Positions 47,877 to 55,858 of a stretch of DNA of 64,000 bases are shown here, piece after piece (positions within the stretch are counted from its first letter, which is position 1; every line of letters starts with the position of its first letter). A program made the translations under genes and the position numbers. The DNA comes from Sedimentisphaera salicampi (GTDB taxonomy: Bacteria > Planctomycetota > Phycisphaerae > Sedimentisphaerales > Sedimentisphaeraceae), in the NCBI RefSeq assembly GCF_002117005.1, contig NZ_CP021023.1, positions 1,302,001 through 1,366,000 on the forward strand. The letters are read 5' to 3'. The notes below the pieces were generated by a model, which saw nothing but the letters and a program-made list of their open reading frames with translations, did not search any database and was not told the DNA's origin.

Positions 47877-49055
47877 TTATTCGCCTGTCAGCCAGCTTTC
47901 GGCGAAATCAATGAGATCGGATAAGTTCAGCAGGCCGTCAAAATTTCCGTCGCAGGGAACTGCAAGCCCAGTTTGGCTCTGGTGATTTATCGGGAAGTAT
48001 TGGGCAAGTATTGCAAAGTCTTTGATATCCACTGCCCCGTCTTTGTTGAAATCCTCGAATATCCCCGAGTGGTATAGCTTCGCTCCCTGCGGGGTGATTC
48101 GCCAAATCTCGCTTACACCATTCACGCTCTCTCTGAGGATATCCCAGCCGGCATAGCTCGCCCTAATACCAAGCTCAGACTCTTCAAGCATAAAGGTATT
48201 CTGCGGGTTTGTGCTATGCGATTCGCCCGTGTAGCTTTGGCAGCCGGCCGACTCGCTCCAGCGGCAGCCTGTTATAGACGCATCATTTGCCTTTCCGGTG
48301 ATGCTGCCGAATTTATCTGCGTGAGCTGAATTCTGAAAGCTCCCGTTGTAGAATGAATTTGAAATGTCTGAAAAGCAGTATCCGGAAATTCCGCCAACAT
48401 AATTGGGGTTGCCTGAAAGATCAAATACCGCCCTGCTCAGGCAGTCTGCGAATGCTGCGTCCGAAGTGGAGTAGCCGGCTATTCCCCCGATATTCTGCAT
48501 CCCGCCGAGGCAGCTCCCCTCGCTTCTGCATCGCATTATACTGCCTTCGTTAGAGCCTGTTATAAAACCCGTATAGCTTGTCTGAGTTGAAAGGCTTAAA
48601 TCTGCGTTTACAGAGCAGCCTGATATAACGCCTTTGTTTCTCCCTGCGATGAGCGCTGCATAGCCGACTGTTCCGGAAGCGGTTAAGCTTCCTCTCACTC
48701 TGAGATTAAGCACCTGCCCGCCTTCTTCAATAAAGCCGAAAAGTCCGCAGTAGTATTGGCTGTCTGCTGAAATATCCGCTCCGCTTATGGTATGGCCTGA
48801 GCCGAAAATTATCCCTGTGAACGCTTCGCCTGTAAAACTCGAATCTTCCGGGGCAGTATCTGGGGCGAGTATTGCAGGGGAGGCTTCTGATAGAGATAAA
48901 TCTGTACTAAGCTTATAACAGGCGGAGAGGTCGCTGTTTACTTCAAGCAGTTCCTCTGCATTAGAGATGATATAAGGATCTTCCGATGTACCGCTGCCGG
49001 ACTGAAAACCGAAAGCCAATCCTGCGGCACATACAATCAACACAACGTATTTCAT
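47877..49055 (-). CDS. Secreted GLUG-like repeat protein with C-terminal dockerin-like module
   Basis: A 392-residue exported protein. The ATG at 49055 is chosen because AAGGAG precedes it and a signal peptide (MKYVVLIVCAAGLAFG) begins there. The N-terminus GSGTSEDPYIISNAEEL is typical of GLUG/beta-helix adhesion-like proteins. Repeats such as AALIAGRNKGVISGCSV, FITGSNEGSIMRC and GGIAGYSTSDAAFADC follow. The C-terminus has two dockerin-type halves (DFNKDGAVDIKDFAILAQYF and GNFDGLLNLSDLIDFAESWL) with calcium-loop Asp/Asn patterns. No enzymatic motif. It probably binds or attaches at the cell surface. Confidence 0.8.
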   Translation of the reverse strand: MKYVVLIVCAAGLAFGFQSGSGTSEDPYIISNAEELLEVNSDLSACYKLSTDLSLSEASPAILAPDTAPEDSSFTGEAFTGIIFGSGHTISGADISADSQYYCGLFGFIEEGGQVLNLRVRGSLTASGTVGYAALIAGRNKGVISGCSVNADLSLSTQTSYTGFITGSNEGSIMRCRSEGSCLGGMQNIGGIAGYSTSDAAFADCLSRAVFDLSGNPNYVGGISGYCFSDISNSFYNGSFQNSAHADKFGSITGKANDASITGCRWSESAGCQSYTGESHSTNPQNTFMLEESELGIRASYAGWDILRESVNGVSEIWRITPQGAKLYHSGIFEDFNKDGAVDIKDFAILAQYFPINHQSQTGLAVPCDGNFDGLLNLSDLIDFAESWLTGE

Positions 49056-49174
49056 ATAAACTCCTTTAGCTGAAACAAGCACGAATCAGCAATCAGTGTA
49101 TCAGGATTTATCTGAAATTCAAGTGTTATCTGCTCCCTGCTTTTCAATCATTTGGTTTCAAGTATTCAAGTATT

Positions 49175-50293
49175 TCAGTAAGTTGATTCCCGCACTACAA
49201 GCTCCCCGCTCAAAACCACCTTTCTCGCAGACTGGTTGGGCTTCTGAACTCGGCTGAGCATCAGCTCCACTGCCTCCTTTGCAATCTCCTTTACAGGCTG
49301 TCGGTATGTTGTAAGGGGCACTCTCAAAAACTTGGCATACCGAACATCATCCACCCCCGCAACCTTTACATCCTGAGGGATTTTCCAGCCGCCTCTTTCT
49401 AAAACATGCATCAATTCCGAGGCAGTTGTATCGTTTGCACATAGAATCCCAGGCTTCTCAGTTCCTCCCAGAAGCCGTTCGGCAAAGCCTTCGCTGCTTA
49501 TATTTTCAATTATGATGTTTTCATCGCCTGCGCTTATGCCTTCCTCCAGCAAAGCCTGCCTGAAGCCGTAGATTCGCATCTTCACCGAGGGAGCAGAGTA
49601 CGGCCGTGCGAGGAATCGAAGCGTTCTGCAGCCCTGATTGAGCATATGCTTGGCAAGCACAAAAGCGAGCCGGAAATTATCCACGCTCACAAGGTCGTAG
49701 CTGCTTCTTTCCGGAAAGGCCGAAATATCTCTGTCCATAAGTACGATGGGGATATTCGCATTCTCGAAAAGATCTGCGATCTCCTGATTAACCAGATCTT
49801 TCTCGCTTATAAGCTCAAGCGGACAGAAAAACACCCCGTCAATATGCTGCTGAGTGATATATCTCTGAGCGAGAGATTTGATATGCTCCCGCCGCATACG
49901 GGCATCTTCCTGCATTGAGCCTGTCCATATCAAATTGAAATTCTCCACCTCTGCAAGATGAGACATATGCCCGCATATCGATTCGAATATCTCTGTTTCA
50001 CCAAGCCCGGGTATCAAAAGTGCGAAGTTTTTGGTGTCCTTCTTTGCGTTGTACCGCACAAAGGTGCCCGTACCGCTTACGCGCTCTATATACCCCGAAG
50101 ACCGGAGAAGATCAAGAGCCTTCGCAACAGTAGGCCTCGAAACATCATAAATCTCGGCAAGCTCAACCTCAGTGGGCAGCTTGTTTGTCTTGCCGAAAGA
50201 GTTGTTTTCAATCTTCTCCTTTAAGGACTTGTAAACCCTGTAGAACTTCTGCCTTGAGCTTACATGAAGATCCGCTTCTTTATCAATTTCCAT
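49175..50293 (-). CDS. GntR-type transcriptional regulator with LacI-like sugar-sensing domain
   Basis: A 372-residue regulator. The N-terminal winged helix (LPTEVELAEIYDVSRPTVAKALDLLRSSGYIERVSGTGTFV) is GntR-like; the C-terminal part (about 90-370) is a periplasmic-binding-protein-like effector domain (FALLIPGLGETEIFESI, CANDTTASELMHVLERGGWKIPQDVKVAGVDD), as in AraR-type regulators. It is next to the sugar porter and fructokinase and close to two GH32-type enzymes, so it probably controls the fructan/sucrose locus; the effector is inferred only from this context. Confidence 0.88.
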   Translation of the reverse strand: MEIDKEADLHVSSRQKFYRVYKSLKEKIENNSFGKTNKLPTEVELAEIYDVSRPTVAKALDLLRSSGYIERVSGTGTFVRYNAKKDTKNFALLIPGLGETEIFESICGHMSHLAEVENFNLIWTGSMQEDARMRREHIKSLAQRYITQQHIDGVFFCPLELISEKDLVNQEIADLFENANIPIVLMDRDISAFPERSSYDLVSVDNFRLAFVLAKHMLNQGCRTLRFLARPYSAPSVKMRIYGFRQALLEEGISAGDENIIIENISSEGFAERLLGGTEKPGILCANDTTASELMHVLERGGWKIPQDVKVAGVDDVRYAKFLRVPLTTYRQPVKEIAKEAVELMLSRVQKPNQSARKVVLSGELVVRESTY

Positions 50294-50311
50294 CCATCGG
50301 TCCGTTTTGAT

Positions 50312-51673
50312 TTACTGAATTCCCAATTTTTTCTGCATTTCCTCAAGCGAAACGCCTTTTGTTTCCGGCACCATAGTTTTAACCCAGACAAGCTGGAGAA
50401 TCATCATAAAGCAGAAGAATCCGAATATTGCTGCCGGCTCGAGGGCCTCGGCCATCTTCGGGAACACAAGCGTAAGCGAGGCGGCGAAGAACCAGTGGGT
50501 AAAGCTGCCCAGAGACTGCCCCGCAGACCTGAAGCGGTTCGGGAAGATCTCGCTTATCAGAACCCAGATTACTGCACCCTGCCCTACTGCGTGAGCAGCG
50601 ATAAACGCAAATATGCATGCCGGAACGATTGCATAATTCTCAACGGAAAACGCCCACGAGCACAAACCGAGAGATGCGATATATCCGAATGAGCCGATAT
50701 ACAGAAGCGTTCTTCTGCCGAATTTGTCTATCAGATACAGCCCTACATACGTAAATATGAGATTTGTTATTCCAATGCCTACGGACTTCAGCAGAGCTGC
50801 GCTTTCGCCAAGGCCTGTCCATTCGAAAATCCTCGGGGCAAAGTAGAGTATTGCGTTGATTCCAGAGAGCTGGTTGAAAAACGCAACGAGAAAAGCGAGC
50901 ATAATCGGGATCTTTAGCTTTGAGGTGAAAAACTTAGCCTTTTGCTGTTTCTGACCGAGCAGGGAAGGCTTTGTTTCAATCTCGGAGCTTTCTTCCACTG
51001 AATCAGCGAGCGAATTGAGCTCCTGCTCAGACATATCGGGGTTAATCTCGCTGAACACCCTGATGCCCTCTTGTCGTTTGCCTCCGTGAACGATAAGCCA
51101 CCGGGGGCTCTCACAAATCATAAGACACATCAGACTGTAAATAAGAGCGGGCAGCGCTTCAATCCCCAGCATCCACCTCCAGGCGATTGATTCATCCATA
51201 TATTTGCCGATAAGGTAATTCGAGAGGAAGGCCACCAATATCCCGAATACAATGTTGAACTGGAACATACCAGCAAGCCGGCCTCGAAGCCCGGCAGGGG
51301 CAATTTCAGAGATATACATAGGTGAGGCTATCGTAGCTATGCCTACACCTATTCCGCCGATAAACCGCGAGATTATGAAGAAGTATTTATCCGGGGCCAT
51401 TCCCGAACCGATTGCAGAAAGAAGATACAGCACACCAATCCATATCAGTGTCTTCCTGCGCCCGAATTTCTCGGCGGGCATACCGCCTACAAGAGCCCCG
51501 AGCACAGTGCCCCATAAAGCAGCACTCATGCAAATACCGTGCATCCCGGAGCCCAAATTCCATACCTCTTCGATTTTCTGCTCGGCGCCGGAGATAACAA
51601 TCGTATCGAAACCGAATAAAAAACCGGCCAAAGATGCCGTTACAGACCATAGAAACAAACGTTTGTGTTGCAT
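50312..51673 (-). CDS. Sugar porter family MFS transporter
   Basis: A 453-residue, 12-helix transporter. Sugar-porter signatures are present: FGRRKTLIW after helix 2, RFIGGIGVGIATIASPMYISEIAPAGLRGRL, the helix-7 motif QLSGINAILYFAPRIF, and the C-terminal PETKGVSLEEMQ. It is a proton-coupled or facilitative importer; by context the substrate may be fructose or sucrose. It lies 18 bases upstream of the regulator gene and downstream of the fructokinase gene on the same strand. Confidence 0.92.
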   Translation of the reverse strand: MQHKRLFLWSVTASLAGFLFGFDTIVISGAEQKIEEVWNLGSGMHGICMSAALWGTVLGALVGGMPAEKFGRRKTLIWIGVLYLLSAIGSGMAPDKYFFIISRFIGGIGVGIATIASPMYISEIAPAGLRGRLAGMFQFNIVFGILVAFLSNYLIGKYMDESIAWRWMLGIEALPALIYSLMCLMICESPRWLIVHGGKRQEGIRVFSEINPDMSEQELNSLADSVEESSEIETKPSLLGQKQQKAKFFTSKLKIPIMLAFLVAFFNQLSGINAILYFAPRIFEWTGLGESAALLKSVGIGITNLIFTYVGLYLIDKFGRRTLLYIGSFGYIASLGLCSWAFSVENYAIVPACIFAFIAAHAVGQGAVIWVLISEIFPNRFRSAGQSLGSFTHWFFAASLTLVFPKMAEALEPAAIFGFFCFMMILQLVWVKTMVPETKGVSLEEMQKKLGIQ

Positions 51674-51734
51674 AAAATGCTCCTTATCAGCGAATATCTC
51701 AGTACATTTAGATTTTGATTATATATATGTGTAA

Positions 51735-52661
51735 TTATTTTTGTAGAGTATTTTTTTGGCGATTTTTCATTTCAGCCAAAATATTTTCCGGAAGACGGGG
51801 TGTTGCTCCGTCCTGCGAACATACAAAACTCGCTGCCCTCGAGGCAAACTCATTTGCCTCTTCAATGCTTAGCCTGCAAAGCAGGCTGTACACCATAACA
51901 GCAGTGAAGCAGTCCCCCGCCCCAACGGTATCCTTAACTTCTGCCGGCTCAGCTTTAATCAGAGATATATCATCCTTACTGACCATAACGCTTCCTTTAT
52001 CACCTAAAGTCAAAGCGACTAGTTCGAGATCGAATGTATCAAGCAGATAATCTATGGCCTTCAGTTTTTTATCCTTAAGGGCGAACATCTGCTGGAATAA
52101 ATTGAGCTCTTCGTCGTTGAGCTTGAGTATATTGGCAAGTTTGAGCGAATTTTCTATGATTTCTTTGCTGTAGTAATGCTGGCGCACATTCACATCAAAC
52201 ACCTTAAAGCAATTTTTGCCGGCCGCATCCAAGAATTGAAGAATAGACTTTCTCGAAGTCTCGTTTCTCTGGGCAAGGCTGCCGAAACATACTGCATCGC
52301 AGTTTTCCGCTACCTCTAATGTTTGCCGGTTGAGTGAGATATAATCCCATGCTGCGTTTTCATTTATTATGTATTCAGGGTGCCCTTCTGGAGAGAGCTT
52401 CACCTCAACGCTGCCGGTGGGGTGTTCATTTACCGATATGCAGCTTGTATTGAGCCCTTTGGCTTTAAGCTGCTCTATTATTTCCCTGCCGCAAGCGTCT
52501 TTCCCTACAGAGCTTACAACTTTGCTCTCAGCCCCAAGAAGCGAGCAGTGTATTGCGAAATTCGCTGGCGCTCCCCCGAGCCGCCTGCCGCTCGGGAGGT
52601 TGTCAAACAATATTTCCCCGATACCAACTATACTGAAAGGGGTTTTGAAGCTGTTTTCCAT
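51735..52661 (-). CDS. PfkB-family fructokinase
   Basis: A 308-residue sugar kinase. The N-terminal GGAPANFAIHCSLLG and the C-terminal signature DTVGAGDCFTAVMV with the catalytic Asp are present. The N-terminal GEILFDNLPSGRRLGGAPAN pattern is typical of bacterial fructokinases. It would phosphorylate fructose released by the GH32 enzymes, feeding Pgi. First gene of the minus-strand sugar operon. Confidence 0.88.
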   Translation of the reverse strand: MENSFKTPFSIVGIGEILFDNLPSGRRLGGAPANFAIHCSLLGAESKVVSSVGKDACGREIIEQLKAKGLNTSCISVNEHPTGSVEVKLSPEGHPEYIINENAAWDYISLNRQTLEVAENCDAVCFGSLAQRNETSRKSILQFLDAAGKNCFKVFDVNVRQHYYSKEIIENSLKLANILKLNDEELNLFQQMFALKDKKLKAIDYLLDTFDLELVALTLGDKGSVMVSKDDISLIKAEPAEVKDTVGAGDCFTAVMVYSLLCRLSIEEANEFASRAASFVCSQDGATPRLPENILAEMKNRQKNTLQK

Positions 52662-53035
52662 TTTTTCGATTCCTATACTTAACTCAGTCTGCCGTCTTGA
52701 TTGTTTAATTTCACAACCGCATCAAGAAACAAAAGTGAACTTAACTTAAAGTAACCGCTCCGTCGGTGTATGTCAATATAAAATTAACATTTTATTGACT
52801 AAACCTTATATTTCAAAAAAGTTATAAAGCATTCGCTTAGTGTACTCAGCACTGAGATTAAGCTACAAATTTCGTAAAACAGCACCTTACTCAGCCTTAG
52901 CACTTGAGTATGCAAAATGAAAGTTCAATAATGGCAAAGAAAAAAAACATTTTTTTCTTGATGAATGTTTTTTTGTATGTTATTTTATGATTATTGAATT
53001 CGCAGGATTTTATTTTTTATGATGAAGCTTCAATA
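52662..53035. other. Divergent regulatory region of the fructan locus
   Basis: A 374-base AT-rich gap between the fructokinase operon and the plus-strand genes. It holds the candidate kinase promoter, a short palindrome CTCAGCACTGAG, a spaced TACTCA/TGAGTA pair near 52890-52912 that could be operator sites, and a perfect A/T hairpin (AAAAAAACATT with AATGTTTTTTT, 52942-52975). The ten-base TTCAATAATG occurs twice (near 52924 and 53029). Operator roles are guesses. Confidence 0.4.
52748..52776 (-). promoter_or_regulatory. Candidate promoter of the fructokinase operon
   Basis: On the minus strand a perfect TTGACA (52776-52771) and a weak -10 box TACTTT (52753-52748) are separated by 17 bases, about 85 bases before the fructokinase start. 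Confidence 0.35.
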
Positions 53036-53191
53036 ATGAAGAGTCTAAAAAACGGCTTCACATTAATTGAATTACTGGTTGTTATCGCAATCATAGCATT
53101 TCTTATGTCAGTGCTTATTCCGCCTGCTTACGACCTAACAGGAGTCTGCCGCGTGAATATTGAAGATTTCAGCCAAATAGCAATGAGCTGA
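53036..53191 (+). pseudogene. Truncated type II/IV pseudopilin (prepilin-type N-terminal domain only)
   Basis: A 51-codon frame encoding a prepilin N-terminus: basic start, then GFTLIELLVVIAIIAFLMSV, the cleavage/methylation motif with Gly before Phe and Glu+5. It stops after about 25 further residues, whereas planctomycete pseudopilins usually run to about 200-300 residues. The rest of the gene is gone, so it is called a remnant. Short functional use cannot be excluded. Such genes are common next to secreted hydrolases in this group. Confidence 0.7.
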
Positions 53192-53270
53192 CTTGAATGC
53201 GGCTTAGTACCAACATGCATAAGTGAAGAATAAATCTGAAAATGTTTAATAATCGGTATTAATTATATAG

Positions 53271-53297
53271 CCTCCGGCATGTTTTAAGCCGGGGGTT
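53271..53297 (+). terminator. Hairpin between the pseudopilin remnant and the first GH32-type gene
   Basis: CCTCCGGC pairs with GCCGGGGG (one wobble) around a nine-base loop; the following bases (TTGTGTT) are only moderately T-rich. It lies about 50 bases before the first GH32-type gene and may act as a terminator or attenuator. Confidence 0.5.
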
Positions 53298-53321
53298 GTG
53301 TTATGCAGTTTTATAATCAGT

Positions 53322-53442
53322 AATCCTAAAAGAAAGGAATAATTATGCTCAAATGCTCAACGCTCAAATTATTTCCGTGCATAGCTTTGGCTTTCCTTTT
53401 AGCCGTATTTTCAGTAAGAGGGAAGGTGCTTGCTTATGAATC
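53322..53442 (+). repeat. Shared 5' cassette, copy 1 (leader, RBS and signal peptide)
   Basis: 121 bases that match 55738-55858 at all but seven positions. The cassette covers the leader with AGAAAGGA, the start codon and about 33 codons including the signal peptide. Similarity ends sharply after the codons for AYES. Confidence 0.85.
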
Positions 53443-55663
53443 TTCTGAGAGCGAAGGTAAGATAACTGACAAAACACTTGTGGTTTGGTCTTCTCCGTCA
53501 ACTCTCTCTCAACGGGGTGGTTCTGCTCTCACAATTAATGATATCACTATTGATAGATTTGACGGGATCGTCTTTGCCGAACTAAACCCCAAAGTTTGGA
53601 TGCCTGGCAGTAATAATCACTCAAGAACTCATCAGGAGCAGCAAGGGTGGAAAAAAGAAACTGCCGATCCTAATGAATTTGTTCAAATAGCAATTGTTTA
53701 CGAAGGTAAAGAAGTTACTGTTTACCGAAACAGTGAACATTATGCCAGCTATACCATGTCAGGCGAACCTTATACCTTCACTGACAATAATACCGCAATT
53801 TTAATGGGTCCAAGACATATTGGAATAGATGATTATTTCAAGGGACGTATAAAGGATGCGCGAATTTATGATAAACCCCTTAATAAGGCCACAATCGCCT
53901 CAATGAAACCGGGTAAGTCAACTGATATCAAGCCTTGGGCTTGGTGGGATTTTTCAAATACTGGTACTTATGAAAAAACAGGGCGATTCAATTCAGTTCA
54001 ATTGCTGGGTGGAGCAAAAGTCAAAGATGGGGCATTAGTACTTTTAGATGACGGCGCCAAGATGTTCGCTACGATAGAAAATGATTCTTTTGTACCCATT
54101 CCATCTAATTGGTCAAAAGAGGATCCGATGGTTCCGGAGCCTGTAGTTAGATCAAGCAGATTGTTGAGAGAAAAATTGCTGAGTGATCCATATCGCCCAG
54201 GGTACCACTTCTGCCCCCCTGAAGGCAATGGTATGCCAGGGGATGCAAATGGCTGTTTTTTTGCTAATGGACGATATCATTTAATGTATTTGTATGAACG
54301 CGCAGGTGTGGGATTCTCATGGGGACATATCTCCAGCCTTGATCTCGTGCACTGGAGACATCATCCCGATTCAATCGGACCTGGTAATGGAGATCTTGGA
54401 TGTTTCAGTGGTGGTGGTTTCGTTGATGACAATGGGGTTGCTTACCTTTCTTACTGGATGTTGTGGGGGGCAAAAGGAATCGGTATCGCAAAAAGCGATG
54501 ACCGTCATTACAGCAATTGGGAAAAACTTAAATCGAACCCGGTTATTCAATCCACGGAGTGGGGAATTACTGAAAAAACTAAAAATAGCGGTGATAAGAT
54601 AATTTATGGTTCTGCCGATCCGTCTAATATCTGGAAAAAGGACGGTAAGTACTATATGGTTACAGGTAATTTACTGGTGCTGAAAAAATATGGTCTTAAG
54701 CCTGATTCTCCGGAGGACATGAAAGGTGACCGTGTTTATCTGTTTGAATCAGAAGATCTTAAGGATTGGAAGTATAAAGGTATTTTCTACGAACGTAATC
54801 CTGAGTGGACCTGTGATGATGAAGATAATATGTGTCCCAGTTTTTTACCTCTACCATCCAGTCCAGTGGGTGGAAAACCCAGTGGTAAATATCTATTGTT
54901 ATTCATAAGCCATAACAAAGGGTGTCAGTATTACATAGGAGATTATGATAAAAAGAACGATCAATTTATCCCGACTAATCATGGCCGCATGACCTGGGTT
55001 GATAATGATTACTTTGCCCCTGAAGCATTGATAGACGATCAAGGAAGGCAAATTATGTGGGCATGGTTGAAGGACAACCCTGAGGATGAATATAAAAGAA
55101 AGGGCTGGTCTGGTGTTTACGGCTTGCCGCGTTCTTTATGGGTGAGTGATGATGGTACATTGCGAATGCGCCCCGTAAAAGAACTCCAAAAGCTTCGTTA
55201 TAACGAGAAAAAATGGAGTAACATCTCGCTTAGCAGTGGTAAAACTAAAAAACTCAAAGGCGTAGTGGGTGATTCATGTGAATTGGAAATAGTCTTTAAT
55301 AATATAACTTCTGATCAAATTGGAGTAAAAGTGCGAAAGTCCCCTAATGGTGAAGAAGAAACGTTGTTATATTATGATCGCAATAAAAAAGAACTCGTAT
55401 TTGACCCAACAGAAAGCGGTATTGATGGTTGGCTTAACATTGAACGAGCACCTCTGGAGTTAAAACGGGATGAGAAGTTGAAACTGCGTGTGTTCGTTGA
55501 TAAATCGGTAATTGAAATATATGCAAATGACCGTCAGGCCATCTGTCGGAGGGTATATCCCGGCCGCAGCGACAGTCTTGGAGTAGAACTGTTTAGTAAA
55601 GGCGGTAAGGCAAAAATTGAAAGTGTGAAGGCTTGGGAAATGATGCCTTCTAATCCATATTGA
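53345..55663 (+). CDS. Secreted GH32-related (clan GH-J) protein with LamG-like N-terminal domain
   Basis: A 772-residue exported protein: signal peptide (about 1-30), a LamG-type beta-sandwich (about 45-235; GRIKDARIYDKPLNKATI) and a five-bladed propeller plus C-terminal sandwich of the GH32 family. The motifs are atypical. The nucleophile region reads MPGDANG (Asp300) instead of WMNDPNG, the RDP motif is SADPSN (Asp425, Arg missing), and the EC motif is NMCPSF (Cys497 without the preceding Glu). Other blocks (WGHISSLDLVHW, FISHNKGCQYYIG, PEALIDDQGRQIMWAWL, SGVYGLPRSLW) are clear. The gene is visibly more AT-rich than its neighbours apart from the signal-peptide cassette. The substrate is probably a fructan-type or related glycan, but the activity is uncertain. 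Confidence 0.82.
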   Translation: MLKCSTLKLFPCIALAFLLAVFSVRGKVLAYESSESEGKITDKTLVVWSSPSTLSQRGGSALTINDITIDRFDGIVFAELNPKVWMPGSNNHSRTHQEQQGWKKETADPNEFVQIAIVYEGKEVTVYRNSEHYASYTMSGEPYTFTDNNTAILMGPRHIGIDDYFKGRIKDARIYDKPLNKATIASMKPGKSTDIKPWAWWDFSNTGTYEKTGRFNSVQLLGGAKVKDGALVLLDDGAKMFATIENDSFVPIPSNWSKEDPMVPEPVVRSSRLLREKLLSDPYRPGYHFCPPEGNGMPGDANGCFFANGRYHLMYLYERAGVGFSWGHISSLDLVHWRHHPDSIGPGNGDLGCFSGGGFVDDNGVAYLSYWMLWGAKGIGIAKSDDRHYSNWEKLKSNPVIQSTEWGITEKTKNSGDKIIYGSADPSNIWKKDGKYYMVTGNLLVLKKYGLKPDSPEDMKGDRVYLFESEDLKDWKYKGIFYERNPEWTCDDEDNMCPSFLPLPSSPVGGKPSGKYLLLFISHNKGCQYYIGDYDKKNDQFIPTNHGRMTWVDNDYFAPEALIDDQGRQIMWAWLKDNPEDEYKRKGWSGVYGLPRSLWVSDDGTLRMRPVKELQKLRYNEKKWSNISLSSGKTKKLKGVVGDSCELEIVFNNITSDQIGVKVRKSPNGEEETLLYYDRNKKELVFDPTESGIDGWLNIERAPLELKRDEKLKLRVFVDKSVIEIYANDRQAICRRVYPGRSDSLGVELFSKGGKAKIESVKAWEMMPSNPY

Positions 55664-55737
55664 AAATTAAGGGTTTAATGAACGTTTAAACAATGAAAGA
55701 TACCATTATGAGAAATAACGCAAAGTTTTTTTATTCA

Positions 55738-55858
55738 AATCCTAAGAGAAAGGAACAATTATGTTCAAATGCTCAACGCTCAAATTATTTCCGTGCATAG
55801 CCTTGGCTTTCCTTTTAGCCGTTTTTTCAGTAAGAGGGAATGTGCTTGCTTATGAGTC
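55738..55858 (+). repeat. Shared 5' cassette, copy 2 (leader, RBS and signal peptide)
   Basis: The second copy of the 121-base cassette, seven differences from 53322-53442. It precedes a gene body that shows no nucleotide similarity to the body of the first gene. Confidence 0.85.

Noticed and set aside
52932-52991. 19-residue hydrophobic mini-ORF in the fructan regulatory region
   Set aside because: It has no ribosome-binding site and lies in an A/T hairpin, so the hydrophobicity follows from poly-T codons.
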